From contig NZ_QNRF01000012.1 in NCBI RefSeq assembly GCF_003314975.1, positions 1-64,000 of the forward strand: DNA of 64,000 nt. The letters are read 5' to 3'. The notes below the pieces were generated by a model. It saw only the letters and a program-made list of their open reading frames with translations. It was not told the origin of the DNA and did no database searches. Made by a program: the position numbers and the translations under genes. This DNA is from Marinomonas aquiplantarum. Lineage in GTDB: Bacteria > Pseudomonadota > Gammaproteobacteria > Pseudomonadales > Marinomonadaceae. Below are positions 33,818-42,672 of the stretch, in pieces (positions within the stretch are counted from its first letter, which is position 1; every line of letters begins with the position of its first letter).

Positions 33818-34786
33818 TTAATAGAGCGCCTTTAGAGTATGACTCATCAAAGATTGCCACTCATCCTCTAGAGGGGCTTCAAAGACTTTTTTCTCGCCAT
33901 TAAGCTCTATAACCAAGCGCGTGGCATGCAAACACAAACGTTTAAAACCTAATGCTTTGCTGGCCTTCAAATCTTCCGCTGGCGAATATTTATCGTCGCC
34001 CACAATAGGATAACCAGCATGCAAGGTATGCACGCGAATTTGATGTGTTCTACCCGTAATAGGTTCACACTCAATCAGACTATAACCTTCAAACTGCCTA
34101 ACCAATTTGAACAAAGTTAAACTTTCTTTGCCATCTGTGTGAACTTTTACCACTCGCTCACCGGATTTAAGCTCATTTTTTAACAAAGGCGCATTCACCT
34201 GTTGCTTACGTTTTGGCCAACCACCATAAACCAACGCCAAATACGTTTTTTGTACGCCTTCTTTTTCACGTAGCGCGGTATGCAGTTCTTTTAAAACCGA
34301 TCGCTTTTTGGCAATCATAATTAAACCCGAGGTATCTCGGTCTAAACGATGAACAAGCTCAATAAATTTTTCTTGTGGACGCATTTGACGCACCACTTCC
34401 ACCAAACCAAAGCTCAGCCCACTGCCACCATGCACGGCCAATCCAGATGGCTTATTAACCACTAACAAGCCTTTATCCTCATACACAATTCGAGATTCGA
34501 TCTCATTTTTTAGCTTATCGGATAGATCTGGCTTTTTAGCCTCTGGGGCAATCACGATTGGCGCAATACGAACCACATCATCCGACTGCAATCGATAATC
34601 TGGCTTGGTTCGCTTTTTATTAACGCGAATTTCACCCTTTCTCAGTAGGTTATAAATTTTCCCCTTAGGCACACCCTTCAAAAAAGTAACAAGGAAATTA
34701 TCAATCCTTTGACCATGATTGTTTTCATCTATCGTTACATAGCGTACGGCGGGACGAGGGGCTAAATTCGGGTCTGTTTCAGACAT
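33818..34786 (-). CDS. rluC: 23S rRNA pseudouridine(955/2504/2580) synthase
   Basis: Modifies 23S rRNA. S4-like RNA-binding domain at the N terminus (GQRIDNFLVTFLKGVPKGKI, NLLRKGEIRVNKKR) and the catalytic Asp in ELVHRLDRDTSGLIMIAKK. PITGRTHQIRVHTLHAGYPI and LCLHATRL complete the RluA-type domain. I start at the ATG at 34786 (MSETDPNLAP), giving 322 residues as in E. coli; the 35-codon upstream extension is not family-like. Divergent from rne, the same pairing as in E. coli. Confidence 0.93.
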   Translation of the reverse strand: MSETDPNLAPRPAVRYVTIDENNHGQRIDNFLVTFLKGVPKGKIYNLLRKGEIRVNKKRTKPDYRLQSDDVVRIAPIVIAPEAKKPDLSDKLKNEIESRIVYEDKGLLVVNKPSGLAVHGGSGLSFGLVEVVRQMRPQEKFIELVHRLDRDTSGLIMIAKKRSVLKELHTALREKEGVQKTYLALVYGGWPKRKQQVNAPLLKNELKSGERVVKVHTDGKESLTLFKLVRQFEGYSLIECEPITGRTHQIRVHTLHAGYPIVGDDKYSPAEDLKASKALGFKRLCLHATRLVIELNGEKKVFEAPLEDEWQSLMSHTLKALY

Positions 34787-35033
34787 ATGCAAAGATTGGT
34801 TTCCTTTATAATTGAAGCACTTAGTTTTTACTGTTATATTAAATATCGCAAAGGGTAAGAGGCAACAAAACGCCTCGAAGATAAGAAGCAAGAATTGAAT
34901 GATACTGCCAGAGCGACACTTTGGCCCCTATCTTACCTCTGTAACAGTTAATCTTAAATATTAAACCGCATGATTCGGAAAAAACCGCATCAGTGGAAGG
35001 AATTTCATTAAATTGCTCAACCGCGCGTTCGCG

Positions 35034-35132
35034 ATGTTTGACAAAAAGGCAAAGAAACGAGACCAGTTAAAGAGACTATTTAGTAATAATCGAGGCAGCG
35101 ACCGCTACACGCGTTTAGTTAGAAATAAATGA
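35034..35132 (+). CDS. small basic ORF upstream of rne
   Basis: 32 codons beginning MFDKKAKKRDQLKRLFSNN and ending YTRLVRNK, about 40 percent Lys and Arg. The frame extends upstream to a TTG at 35013, which has AAGGA 11 bases before it and would add LLNRAFA, giving a 39-residue amphipathic, very basic peptide. It lies in the 470-bp rluC-rne divergent region, upstream of the probable rne promoter. There is no ideal ribosome site for either start and I recognise no homologue, so it may be chance. Confidence 0.35.
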   Translation: MFDKKAKKRDQLKRLFSNNRGSDRYTRLVRNK

Positions 35133-35176
35133 ATCCTGTATTCATCTCGCCAGACAAAAAACTGAATGATTTGCTC

Positions 35177-35182
35177 TATAAT
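35177..35182 (+). promoter_or_regulatory. candidate -10 box for rne
   Basis: A perfect TATAAT about 78 bp upstream of the rne start codon. The -35 position (CAAAAA region) is poor, so activity would depend on other factors. It would produce a leader of around 70 bases. Confidence 0.4.
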
Positions 35183-35259
35183 TTTGAGTCAGATTGATTA
35201 ATGGTTGCCCTGACACTGCTGTGGCGTTTTCGTATCCGCTAACAGAGTTCACACATAAA

Positions 35260-38200
35260 ATGATTAGAATGTTAATAAATGCAACTCAACAAGAAGAGTT
35301 GCGCGTTGCACTAGTAGACGGTCAACGTCTGTATGACCTAGACATCGAATCTGGCTCTCGCGAGCAGAAAAAGTCCAACATTTATAAAGGTAAAATTACT
35401 CGAGTAGAACCGAGTCTTGAAGCCGCATTTGTTGATTTTGGCGCAGATCGCCACGGATTCCTTCCTCTCAAAGAAATATCTAAAACTTACTTCTCCAAAA
35501 AAGCCAACCATGACGGCCGCATCAACATCAAAGATGTGATCAGCGAAGGTCAGGAAGTCATCGTTCAGGTTGACAAAGAAGAGCGAGGCAACAAAGGTGC
35601 CGCTCTGACTACTTTCGTTAGCTTGGCCGGTCGTTACCTTGTATTGATGCCGAACAACCCACGTGCTGGCGGTATTTCTCGTCGTATTGATGGTGATGAT
35701 CGCTCGCAATTGAAAGAAGCTATGTCCGGTCTGAAAACACCCGAAAATGGCGGTTTAATTGTCCGTACTGCAGGGGTTGGTCGTTCAACAGAAGAACTTC
35801 AGTGGGATTTGGACTACCTAGAAACCCTATGGAGCTCTATCACCAAAGCAGCAACTGAGAAGCCTGCTCCTTTCCTAATTTACCAGGAAAGTAACATTGT
35901 TATTCGCGCCATTCGAGACTACTTGCGTGAAGACATTGGCGAAGTGCTGATTGATGAAAAACAAGCTTACCAAGATGCCGTTAACTTTGTGATGCAAGTC
36001 ATGCCTCACTTTAAATCTCGCATTAAGCTTTACACAGATTCAACGCCTTTATTTAATCGTTTCCAGATTGAAACCCAGATCGAAACAGCCTTCCAACGAG
36101 AAGTACGCTTACCTTCTGGTGGCTCTATTGTGATTGACCCTACCGAAGCTCTGGTATCTATCGATATCAACTCGGCACGAGCAACCAAAGGTGGCGACAT
36201 TGAAGAAACCGCCCTTCAGACCAACCTTGAGGCGGCAGATGAAATTGCTCGCCAACTAAGACTTCGAGATATTGGCGGCTTGGTTGTCATCGACTTCATC
36301 GATATGACACCAGTGCGTAACCAGAAAGAAGTAGAAAATCGCATGAAAACGGCGCTTGAAGCTGACCGAGCTCGTGTTCAGCTAGGTCGCATTTCACGCT
36401 TCGGCCTACTTGAAATGTCTCGTCAACGCTTGCGCCCATCTTTGGGTGAGACCAGCGGCATTGTTTGCCCACGCTGTAACGGTCAGGGCTTCATTCGTGA
36501 TGTTGAATCACTTGCCTTGTCTGTACTTCGTCTAATCGAAGAAGAGTGCGCAAAAGAGCGTACAGCACAAATTCGCGCTGTGTTGCCTGTCTCTGTTGCT
36601 ACTTTCCTATTGAACGAGAAACGCACCAACATTGCTAAAATTGAAAAGCGCAATAGTGTTCATATCATCCTTGTGCCAAACCCACACATGGAAACACCGC
36701 ACTTTGAAGTTGAACGAATCCGTGATGACAACTCAGTCGTATCACAGAACGATACAAGCTACACGCTAGTAGAGACACCTGAGCAGCCTCCATACGAGCC
36801 ACGCCAGGCAAATGAAGTCGTTCGTCAACAAGCAGCTGTTACCAGCATTGCTCCAAAGGCCCCTGCACCGGCACACACTAATGTGCCAGTAAAAAGTAAA
36901 CCGAGCAAAGTGAGCAAGCCTAGCCTGTTGAGTCGTATCATTACGGCCCTATTTGGTGAGTCCACTGACTCAAAAAATACAGACAAAAATACCAAAAACA
37001 CCACGAGCAATAAAAACACTCGTAACAACACTAATAAGAATGCACCCAAAAATGCACGACCAAATCGCAACAAGCGCAACGTAAAACACCAAAGCGCTGA
37101 ACGTGAAGAGTCGCAAGAGAAAGCACGTTCAACACGTCAATCTCGTCGTGAGCAAGCTGAAGCTGGTGGCAAAAACAATAACGGTCGTCGTAACAACCGC
37201 CCTAACCGTCAAAACGATCAGGACAATAAGACCGAGACACAAGAGCAGACACCAAAAGCCGCACGTCAGCAGAAAGAAGTGCCTGACGTTAAAGAGCGCA
37301 AACGCGACCGCAATGAAAATCGTCGTCGCAATGGCAAAATCAAAGATGAAGCAGTAGAAAACGCAAAACTTCAAGAAGCAGAACAAGCTGCAAAAGCAGA
37401 ATCTGCGGAAAAAGCCGAGGCTGAAAATCAGTCTAATCAGCAGAAAAACTCTGGTGATGAGCCTCAACAACGTCGTTCTCGCCGCTCACGTCGTTCTCGC
37501 CGCCCTCAGCGCGAAGAGAACACCACAGAGAATAATGCAGCAGAGACAGAACAACCTGAGACTCAAGCAACTACCGCTCCAGCTGAACCAGTAGAAACTT
37601 CAACCGAAGTCACTGCTCCAATCAGCGCAGAGGTTGTTGAAGCGGCAACACAAGCACTTGATGAAAACAATGCTGCAACATCTGAAGCTCAAACAGACAA
37701 AGAAGCTGAAAGCAACACAACCTCAGACGCGAAAGCAGAAGAAGTCGTGAAACCTAAGCCAAAAATGTCGGTTAAGGCACAAATCAGTAAAGCAGAACAA
37801 ACTGCTGAGTCAGAAGCTACCCAATCGGAAGAAACGTCTGATTTGACTGATTCTGAGACGACAAGCAAAGAATCTGAAAAAGCAGACGCAATAAGTGCTG
37901 ATGTCGCTGCTGAAGCTGAAACATCGAAAAAAGATGTTGAGCCAGCTGAAACGACTGAGAACACTACGGCGGAAACAAGTGCTGACACATCCTCTCAAGA
38001 ACAAGCAACAACCGAGGAAGTGCCTGCAAAACAGACCTCTGAAGCAAGCAGTTCAGAAGATTCCAAAGAACAAGACACTGCACATGTCGAAGCAACGAAA
38101 ACAGAAGAGCCGGTAGCTGAAGAGACGACCACCGAGAAGGCTGAACTAGCCCCTCAACAAGAAGCCGTCAGCCCAGCAGAGCAGTCTAGTGAAGAGACCA

Positions 38201-38526
38201 CCTCAGCTAATCAAGCGCAAAGCACTTCAGTAGACGACGCTCAAGTCGACAACGCTGAAACAGAGCAAGCGACAGATAAAAAAGTTCGTGTTCCTCGACG
38301 CGGTCGTGGCAAGCCTGTCGCCAAAGCAGCAAGCGCTGAAACGACTGCACCGGTTGAACTGCCAGAAGCGATTCTTGCCCAGCAAGAAAAGTTCCGCCAA
38401 GAGCAAGAAGAAAAACGCAATGCAGCCTCTTCTCGACGCCGCGCCACATCAGGTCGCGTTAAAAACGACCCTAGACTGGCTCGCGAAGAAGGCAAACCAG
38501 TAGAAGAAAGCGCTGAATCAAATTAG
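35260..38526 (+). CDS. rne: ribonuclease E
   Basis: Endoribonuclease and degradosome scaffold. Start at ATG 35260 ([20 protein letters not shown]), the family N terminus; 1088 residues. The catalytic half is close to E. coli: S1 domain ([20 protein letters not shown]), 5'-sensor, DNase-I-like segment with [18 protein letters not shown] and [12 protein letters not shown], and the zinc link CPRCNGQG (Cys403/Cys406). The C-terminal half is disordered: [14 protein letters not shown] near residues 553-566 is the likely membrane-binding amphipathic helix. It is followed by Arg-rich RNA-binding stretches ([14 protein letters not shown]), then about 250 Glu/Ala/Thr-rich residues and a final basic patch [10 protein letters not shown]. 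The scaffold is longer and more acidic than in E. coli. Confidence 0.97.
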   Translation: MIRMLINATQQEELRVALVDGQRLYDLDIESGSREQKKSNIYKGKITRVEPSLEAAFVDFGADRHGFLPLKEISKTYFSKKANHDGRINIKDVISEGQEVIVQVDKEERGNKGAALTTFVSLAGRYLVLMPNNPRAGGISRRIDGDDRSQLKEAMSGLKTPENGGLIVRTAGVGRSTEELQWDLDYLETLWSSITKAATEKPAPFLIYQESNIVIRAIRDYLREDIGEVLIDEKQAYQDAVNFVMQVMPHFKSRIKLYTDSTPLFNRFQIETQIETAFQREVRLPSGGSIVIDPTEALVSIDINSARATKGGDIEETALQTNLEAADEIARQLRLRDIGGLVVIDFIDMTPVRNQKEVENRMKTALEADRARVQLGRISRFGLLEMSRQRLRPSLGETSGIVCPRCNGQGFIRDVESLALSVLRLIEEECAKERTAQIRAVLPVSVATFLLNEKRTNIAKIEKRNSVHIILVPNPHMETPHFEVERIRDDNSVVSQNDTSYTLVETPEQPPYEPRQANEVVRQQAAVTSIAPKAPAPAHTNVPVKSKPSKVSKPSLLSRIITALFGESTDSKNTDKNTKNTTSNKNTRNNTNKNAPKNARPNRNKRNVKHQSAEREESQEKARSTRQSRREQAEAGGKNNNGRRNNRPNRQNDQDNKTETQEQTPKAARQQKEVPDVKERKRDRNENRRRNGKIKDEAVENAKLQEAEQAAKAESAEKAEAENQSNQQKNSGDEPQQRRSRRSRRSRRPQREENTTENNAAETEQPETQATTAPAEPVETSTEVTAPISAEVVEAATQALDENNAATSEAQTDKEAESNTTSDAKAEEVVKPKPKMSVKAQISKAEQTAESEATQSEETSDLTDSETTSKESEKADAISADVAAEAETSKKDVEPAETTENTTAETSADTSSQEQATTEEVPAKQTSEASSSEDSKEQDTAHVEATKTEEPVAEETTTEKAELAPQQEAVSPAEQSSEETTSANQAQSTSVDDAQVDNAETEQATDKKVRVPRRGRGKPVAKAASAETTAPVELPEAILAQQEKFRQEQEEKRNAASSRRRATSGRVKNDPRLAREEGKPVEESAESN

Positions 38527-38554
38527 GATTAATTGATTCTTTATTCTTTTACTT

Positions 38555-38579
38555 AGAGCCCGCTTTTGCGGGCTCTTTT
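38555..38579 (+). terminator. terminator after rne
   Basis: AGAGCCCGC and GCGGGCTCT form a 9-bp GC-rich stem with loop TTTT, followed by TTTTA, 28 bp after the rne stop. Confidence 0.93.
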
Positions 38580-38640
38580 ACAGACAAATGTAGACTTTTT
38601 CAACGGATTGATTTTGATTAAAAACGGATAGGTAAATTCA

Positions 38641-40293
38641 ATGATTATTGATTTTTCTAGGTTCAAAGATTGGACATTAGTTGGTGACTTATTTGGAGGA
38701 GCAACCACTGCGGTTGTTTCACTCCCTCTTGCACTCGCGTTTGGCGTTGCCTCAGGCGCGGGCGCTGAAGCCGGCCTTTGGGGTGCGATTTTAGTTGGGT
38801 TATTTGCGGCACTATTTGGCGGTTCCACTAGCCTAATTTCCGAGCCAACCGGCCCTATGACAGTTATCATGACCGCTGTACTAACCAGCATGATGGCAAG
38901 CAGCCCTGAAAGTGGTCTAGCCATGGCGTTTACTGTGGTGATGATTGCAGGCGCGTTTCAAATAACCCTAGGCTATTTAAAACTCGGTAAATACATCACA
39001 CTGATGCCTTACAGTGTTATTTCCGGATTCATGTCTGGTATAGGCGTTATTCTCGTTATTCTACAACTGGCCCCTTTCTTAGGGCACCCGTCTCCAGCTG
39101 GCGGCGTGGTTGGCACACTTACCGCCCTCCCCAACCTATTGATGAACCTAAAATTCTCCGAGTTATTTCTTGGGCTCATGACATTGGGCGTGTTGTTTTA
39201 CGTTCCCAAAAAATGGCGTCGTTATGCGCCTCCCCAACTGATTGCCCTAGTTGCCATCACTCTAATTTCGATCATCCTATTTGATGACTCTGATGTCCGT
39301 CGAATCGGCATTATTCCATCAGGACTCCCTTCCATCCATTGGCCAACCTTTGAGTTCTCAGTGATTATGGAAATGATCATTAACGGATTGGTGTTGGGAA
39401 CACTAGGCTGCATTGACACACTCTTAACAGCAGTCATTGCAGATAGCTTAACTCGTAAAGAGCACGACTCTAATCGCGAGTTAATTGGCCAAGGCGTGGC
39501 CAACTTCGTTTCTGGCTTACTAGGCGGCCTACCTGGCGCTGGTGCAACCATGGGAACAGTAGTGAACATTCAAACAGGGGCAAAATCCCCTCTTGCAGGC
39601 ATCACTCGCGCCATTATCCTGCTACTTGTTGTACTCGGAGCGTCACAATTAATCAGCCCAATCCCTATGGCTGTACTGGCCGGAATTGCCCTCTATGTAG
39701 GGATCAACATCCTTGACTGGAGCTTCCTGAAGCGAGCCCACAAAGTTGCCTTATCCCCTACCATTATCATGTATGGCGTTATGGCGTTAACTGTCTTCGT
39801 TGACCTCATGGTTGCGGTAGGTATTGGGGTGTTTATTGCCAACATCATCACCATCGAGAAGCTTAGCCGCCTGCAGTCTGGCAATGTGAAAGCAATCAGT
39901 GATGCCGACGACGACATTCCACTGACCGAAGACGAAAAGAGTTTGCTAGACAATGCAAATGGCAAAGTGTTGCTATTCTATCTTTCCGGGCCAATGATTT
40001 TTGGGGCAAGTAAAGCCATCGCTAAGCATCATAATCGAATTCATAACTACCAAGCGGTTGTATTGGATTTAAGCGCGGTACCTATGATGGATTTAACCAT
40101 TGGCTTAGCTCTGGAGAACGCCATTAAAGACGCTATCGATGCTGATTGTGCCGTATACATTTACAGCCCTAATGGACAAACCACAGAGCGACTTGAAAAA
40201 CTTGGCGTTATTAGTCGACTTCCTGATAATGCTTTTTGTGATTCGCGCCTACAAGCACTTGAACATGCCACAAACAGCATAACTTCTGCCTAA
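38641..40293 (+). CDS. SulP/SLC26 anion transporter, BicA-like
   Basis: Inner-membrane transporter of the SulP family with about 12-14 membrane segments and a C-terminal STAS domain (LLFYLSGPMIFGASKAIAKH, VVLDLSAVPMMDLTIGLALE). Much of the sequence matches what I recall of the cyanobacterial Na+/bicarbonate symporter BicA: ALAFGVASGAGAEAGLWGAI, LISEPTGPMTVIMTAV, PYSVISGFMSGIGVILVI, GCIDTLLTAVIADSLTRKEH and PGAGATMGTVVNIQTGAKS. Sodium-driven bicarbonate uptake is thus the best guess, useful for anaplerotic carboxylation in a heterotroph; sulfate or other anions remain possible. Monocistronic, with terminators on both sides. Confidence 0.87.
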   Translation: MIIDFSRFKDWTLVGDLFGGATTAVVSLPLALAFGVASGAGAEAGLWGAILVGLFAALFGGSTSLISEPTGPMTVIMTAVLTSMMASSPESGLAMAFTVVMIAGAFQITLGYLKLGKYITLMPYSVISGFMSGIGVILVILQLAPFLGHPSPAGGVVGTLTALPNLLMNLKFSELFLGLMTLGVLFYVPKKWRRYAPPQLIALVAITLISIILFDDSDVRRIGIIPSGLPSIHWPTFEFSVIMEMIINGLVLGTLGCIDTLLTAVIADSLTRKEHDSNRELIGQGVANFVSGLLGGLPGAGATMGTVVNIQTGAKSPLAGITRAIILLLVVLGASQLISPIPMAVLAGIALYVGINILDWSFLKRAHKVALSPTIIMYGVMALTVFVDLMVAVGIGVFIANIITIEKLSRLQSGNVKAISDADDDIPLTEDEKSLLDNANGKVLLFYLSGPMIFGASKAIAKHHNRIHNYQAVVLDLSAVPMMDLTIGLALENAIKDAIDADCAVYIYSPNGQTTERLEKLGVISRLPDNAFCDSRLQALEHATNSITSA

Positions 40294-40315
40294 CCTTTTC
40301 ATAATCACAACCTTC

Positions 40316-40346
40316 AAAAGCCTATCGTTTATCGATAGGCTTTTTT
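40316..40346 (+). terminator. terminator after the BicA-like gene
   Basis: AAAAGCCTATCG and CGATAGGCTTTT form a 12-bp stem around TTTAT and lead into further T residues. Confidence 0.92.
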
Positions 40347-40372
40347 ATAACCCAAAAACTCATCCCTATTAA

Positions 40373-40459
40373 GCTAACTTGCTAACTTGCTAACTTGCTA
40401 ACTTGCTAACTTGCTAACTTGCTAACTTGCTAACTTGCTAACTTGCTAACTTGCTAACT
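40373..40459. repeat. tandem array of the 8-mer GCTAACTT
   Basis: Ten perfect head-to-tail copies of GCTAACTT (40373-40452) and seven bases of an eleventh. It lies in the 380-bp stretch between two convergent genes, just past the BicA-like gene's terminator. The rest of 40346-40622 shows no gene. The perfect units suggest ongoing slippage, making this a length-variable marker between strains. Confidence 0.98.
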
Positions 40460-40622
40460 AAGTGATTTACGGCTTTTCATGCAAGACAAGCAAAGCCTTA
40501 GTAAATACATACGTCGCAGAAATAGACGCCCAAATAACCCTTAGAAAGCATTTAAATCAGTACAATTCAGCATGTATGAAATATACAACTGAAGCCACCA
40601 ATAGACATATTGTAAGCACAAA

Positions 40623-40651
40623 AAAAAGCCACTCAAAATGAGTGGCTTTTT
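40623..40651 (-). terminator. terminator after aceF
   Basis: AAAAAGCCACTCA and TGAGTGGCTTTTT form a 13-bp stem with a three-base loop and an A/T tract at both ends, 24 bp after the aceF stop on the minus strand. Confidence 0.92.
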
Positions 40652-40674
40652 AGTATGCATAGCAGACCTGAAGA

Positions 40675-42582
40675 TTACAGTGTTAGACGACGAACATCGC
40701 TCAACAGTGAGTTCAAGTAAGTTAAGAAGCGACCTGCATCACCACCGTTAATGGCTCTGTGATCATAAGACAAGCACAAAGGCAACATAGTGCGAGGCTC
40801 GAAGTCTTTACCGTTCCAACGTGGTTCGATATCGGCTTTGGACACACCTAGAATCCCTACTTCTGGGCAGTTAACAATAGGCGTGAAACCAGTACCACCA
40901 ATCGCACCAAGGCTAGAGATAGTAAAACAGCCACCTTGCATATCAGCAGGCTTAAGCTGCTTATCAAGCGCTTTTTTGATCAACACGCCCGCCTCTTTTG
41001 CGATCTGCACAACAGATTTCTTATCCGCATCACGCAATACAGGAACAACAAGTCCAACAGGGGAATCAACAGCAATACCGATGTTGACATAGTGCTTCTG
41101 CACATAACTTTCGCCATCAGCCATCAAAGACACATTGAATGCTGGGTTAGCCACCATTGCTTGCGCAACGGCTTTGATCAGGAATGGTAGTGGTGTCAAT
41201 TTCACACCTTGCTTTTCCATTTCTGGCTTCAAGCTCTTACGGAATTCTTCTAGATTCGAAATATCGGCTTTATCAAACTGAGTCACTTGTGGCACAACCA
41301 AAGAGTTGCGAACCATGTTTTCAGCTGTCAATCGCTGGATCTTACTCATCTTAACAATTTCGATTTCACCGAACTTGCTAAAGTCTTGATCTGGAACCGT
41401 TGGCAAACCTGCACCAGAGGCCGCGCCCGCAGTAGGTGCAGATGCCGCCTTCTGTACAGCCGCTTTAACATAAGCATGTAGATCTTCTTTCAAGATACGA
41501 CCACGAGGGCCAGTAGCACGAACAAGCGATAAATCTACACCCAACTCACGAGCCAACATGCGAACAGCAGGACCTGCGTGAACTTTCTTGGATGGCTCAG
41601 TCAATACAGCAGATTGATCTACAGCAGGAGCCGCCGCTTTTGGCTGACTTGCAGCTGGCGCTTCGGCTTTCTTCTCTGGTGCTGGCGCTGTTGCTTGTGT
41701 AGCAGGTGCTGAAACAGCCCCTTCCACTTCAAGCTCTAGGATCAAATCACCCTCAGAAACCTGATCGCCCTCTTTTATAGAGATAGACTTCACTTTACCG
41801 GATTTAGGCGCAGGAATGTCCATTGATGCTTTGTCTGTTTCAAGCACAATGATTGAATCACCCTCTTTGACCTCATCGCCAGCGGCAACCGCCACTTCGA
41901 TGACATCAACACCTTCAGCACCGCCAATATCAGGCACCTTAACGGATTCGACACCACCAGAAGTCGCAACAGGTGCAGCTTCGGCTGCCTGTTGAGCAGG
42001 CTCAGCAACCTCTTCAGAGGCACCTGCAGATTCCGTAACCATGGCTAAGATGGCACTTCCTTCTGACACTGTATCGCCTACTTTGATAGAGATAGCACCA
42101 ACTTTACCTGTAAATGGTGAAGGTATATCCATTGACGCTTTGTCCGTTTCAAGAACGATTAAAGAATCACCTTCTTCTACCTGATCACCTTCAGCGACAC
42201 AAAGCTCTATCACCTCAACGTCTGTAGCACCACCAATATCAGGTACAACAACTTGTTGCTCACTAGACGTAGCAGCAGGTGCAGGTGCAGCAGTCGACCC
42301 AGCTGCTTGTTCTGCTTCAGCAGGCTGATCAACACTAGCGGAACCTTCAAGTTCGATCACTAGAACTTCATCACCTTCAGACACTTTATCGCCTTCAGCA
42401 ACGGAAATTTTCGTTACTTTACCTGCTTGCGATGAAGGCACATCCATTGAAGCCTTGTCCGTTTCTAAAACAATAATTGATTGGTCAACTTCAATAATGT
42501 CACCAACCTTAACACTGACCTCGATAACTTCGACATCAGTCGCACCGCCAATATCCGGTACTCGAATGATTTCAGTACTCAC
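40675..42582 (-). CDS. aceF: pyruvate dehydrogenase E2, dihydrolipoyllysine acetyltransferase
   Basis: Core of the pyruvate dehydrogenase complex, transferring acetyl from lipoyl to CoA. 635 residues: three tandem N-terminal lipoyl domains, each with its lipoylated Lys in ETDKASMD (first at Lys43), joined by Ala/Pro-rich hinges. Next come the peripheral-subunit-binding domain (AVRMLARELGVDLSLVRATG, then RGRILKEDL) and the catalytic domain with its active-site His in LSYDHRAINGGDAGRF. It follows aceE by 90 bp, with a strong hairpin in the gap. The lpd (E3) gene is not adjacent, unlike in E. coli. Confidence 0.97.
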   Translation of the reverse strand: MSTEIIRVPDIGGATDVEVIEVSVKVGDIIEVDQSIIVLETDKASMDVPSSQAGKVTKISVAEGDKVSEGDEVLVIELEGSASVDQPAEAEQAAGSTAAPAPAATSSEQQVVVPDIGGATDVEVIELCVAEGDQVEEGDSLIVLETDKASMDIPSPFTGKVGAISIKVGDTVSEGSAILAMVTESAGASEEVAEPAQQAAEAAPVATSGGVESVKVPDIGGAEGVDVIEVAVAAGDEVKEGDSIIVLETDKASMDIPAPKSGKVKSISIKEGDQVSEGDLILELEVEGAVSAPATQATAPAPEKKAEAPAASQPKAAAPAVDQSAVLTEPSKKVHAGPAVRMLARELGVDLSLVRATGPRGRILKEDLHAYVKAAVQKAASAPTAGAASGAGLPTVPDQDFSKFGEIEIVKMSKIQRLTAENMVRNSLVVPQVTQFDKADISNLEEFRKSLKPEMEKQGVKLTPLPFLIKAVAQAMVANPAFNVSLMADGESYVQKHYVNIGIAVDSPVGLVVPVLRDADKKSVVQIAKEAGVLIKKALDKQLKPADMQGGCFTISSLGAIGGTGFTPIVNCPEVGILGVSKADIEPRWNGKDFEPRTMLPLCLSYDHRAINGGDAGRFLTYLNSLLSDVRRLTL

Positions 42583-42624
42583 AGAAATCTCCTTTGTCGT
42601 TTAGACGCATCAAACTTAAAATCT

Positions 42625-42655
42625 TATCTGGTTTTGATAAAATCAAAACCAGATA
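42625..42655 (-). other. intercistronic hairpin between aceE and aceF
   Basis: A perfect 14-bp stem (42625-42638 with 42642-42655) around three A residues. The minus-strand downstream side is AAGATTTTAAG, not a proper T run, so it is more likely an mRNA-processing or stabilising element setting the E1:E2 ratio than a full terminator. Confidence 0.7.
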
Positions 42656-42672
42656 CCTAGCTTGTCAAGTAA

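Noticed and set aside
36825..38503. Many long frames on the minus strand and in other frames within the 3' half of rne
   Set aside because: Caused by the repetitive codon composition of the RNase E scaffold; no ribosome sites and no protein-like sequence.
40373..40459. CRISPR array
   Set aside because: The repeat is an uninterrupted 8-mer without spacers; there are no cas genes.
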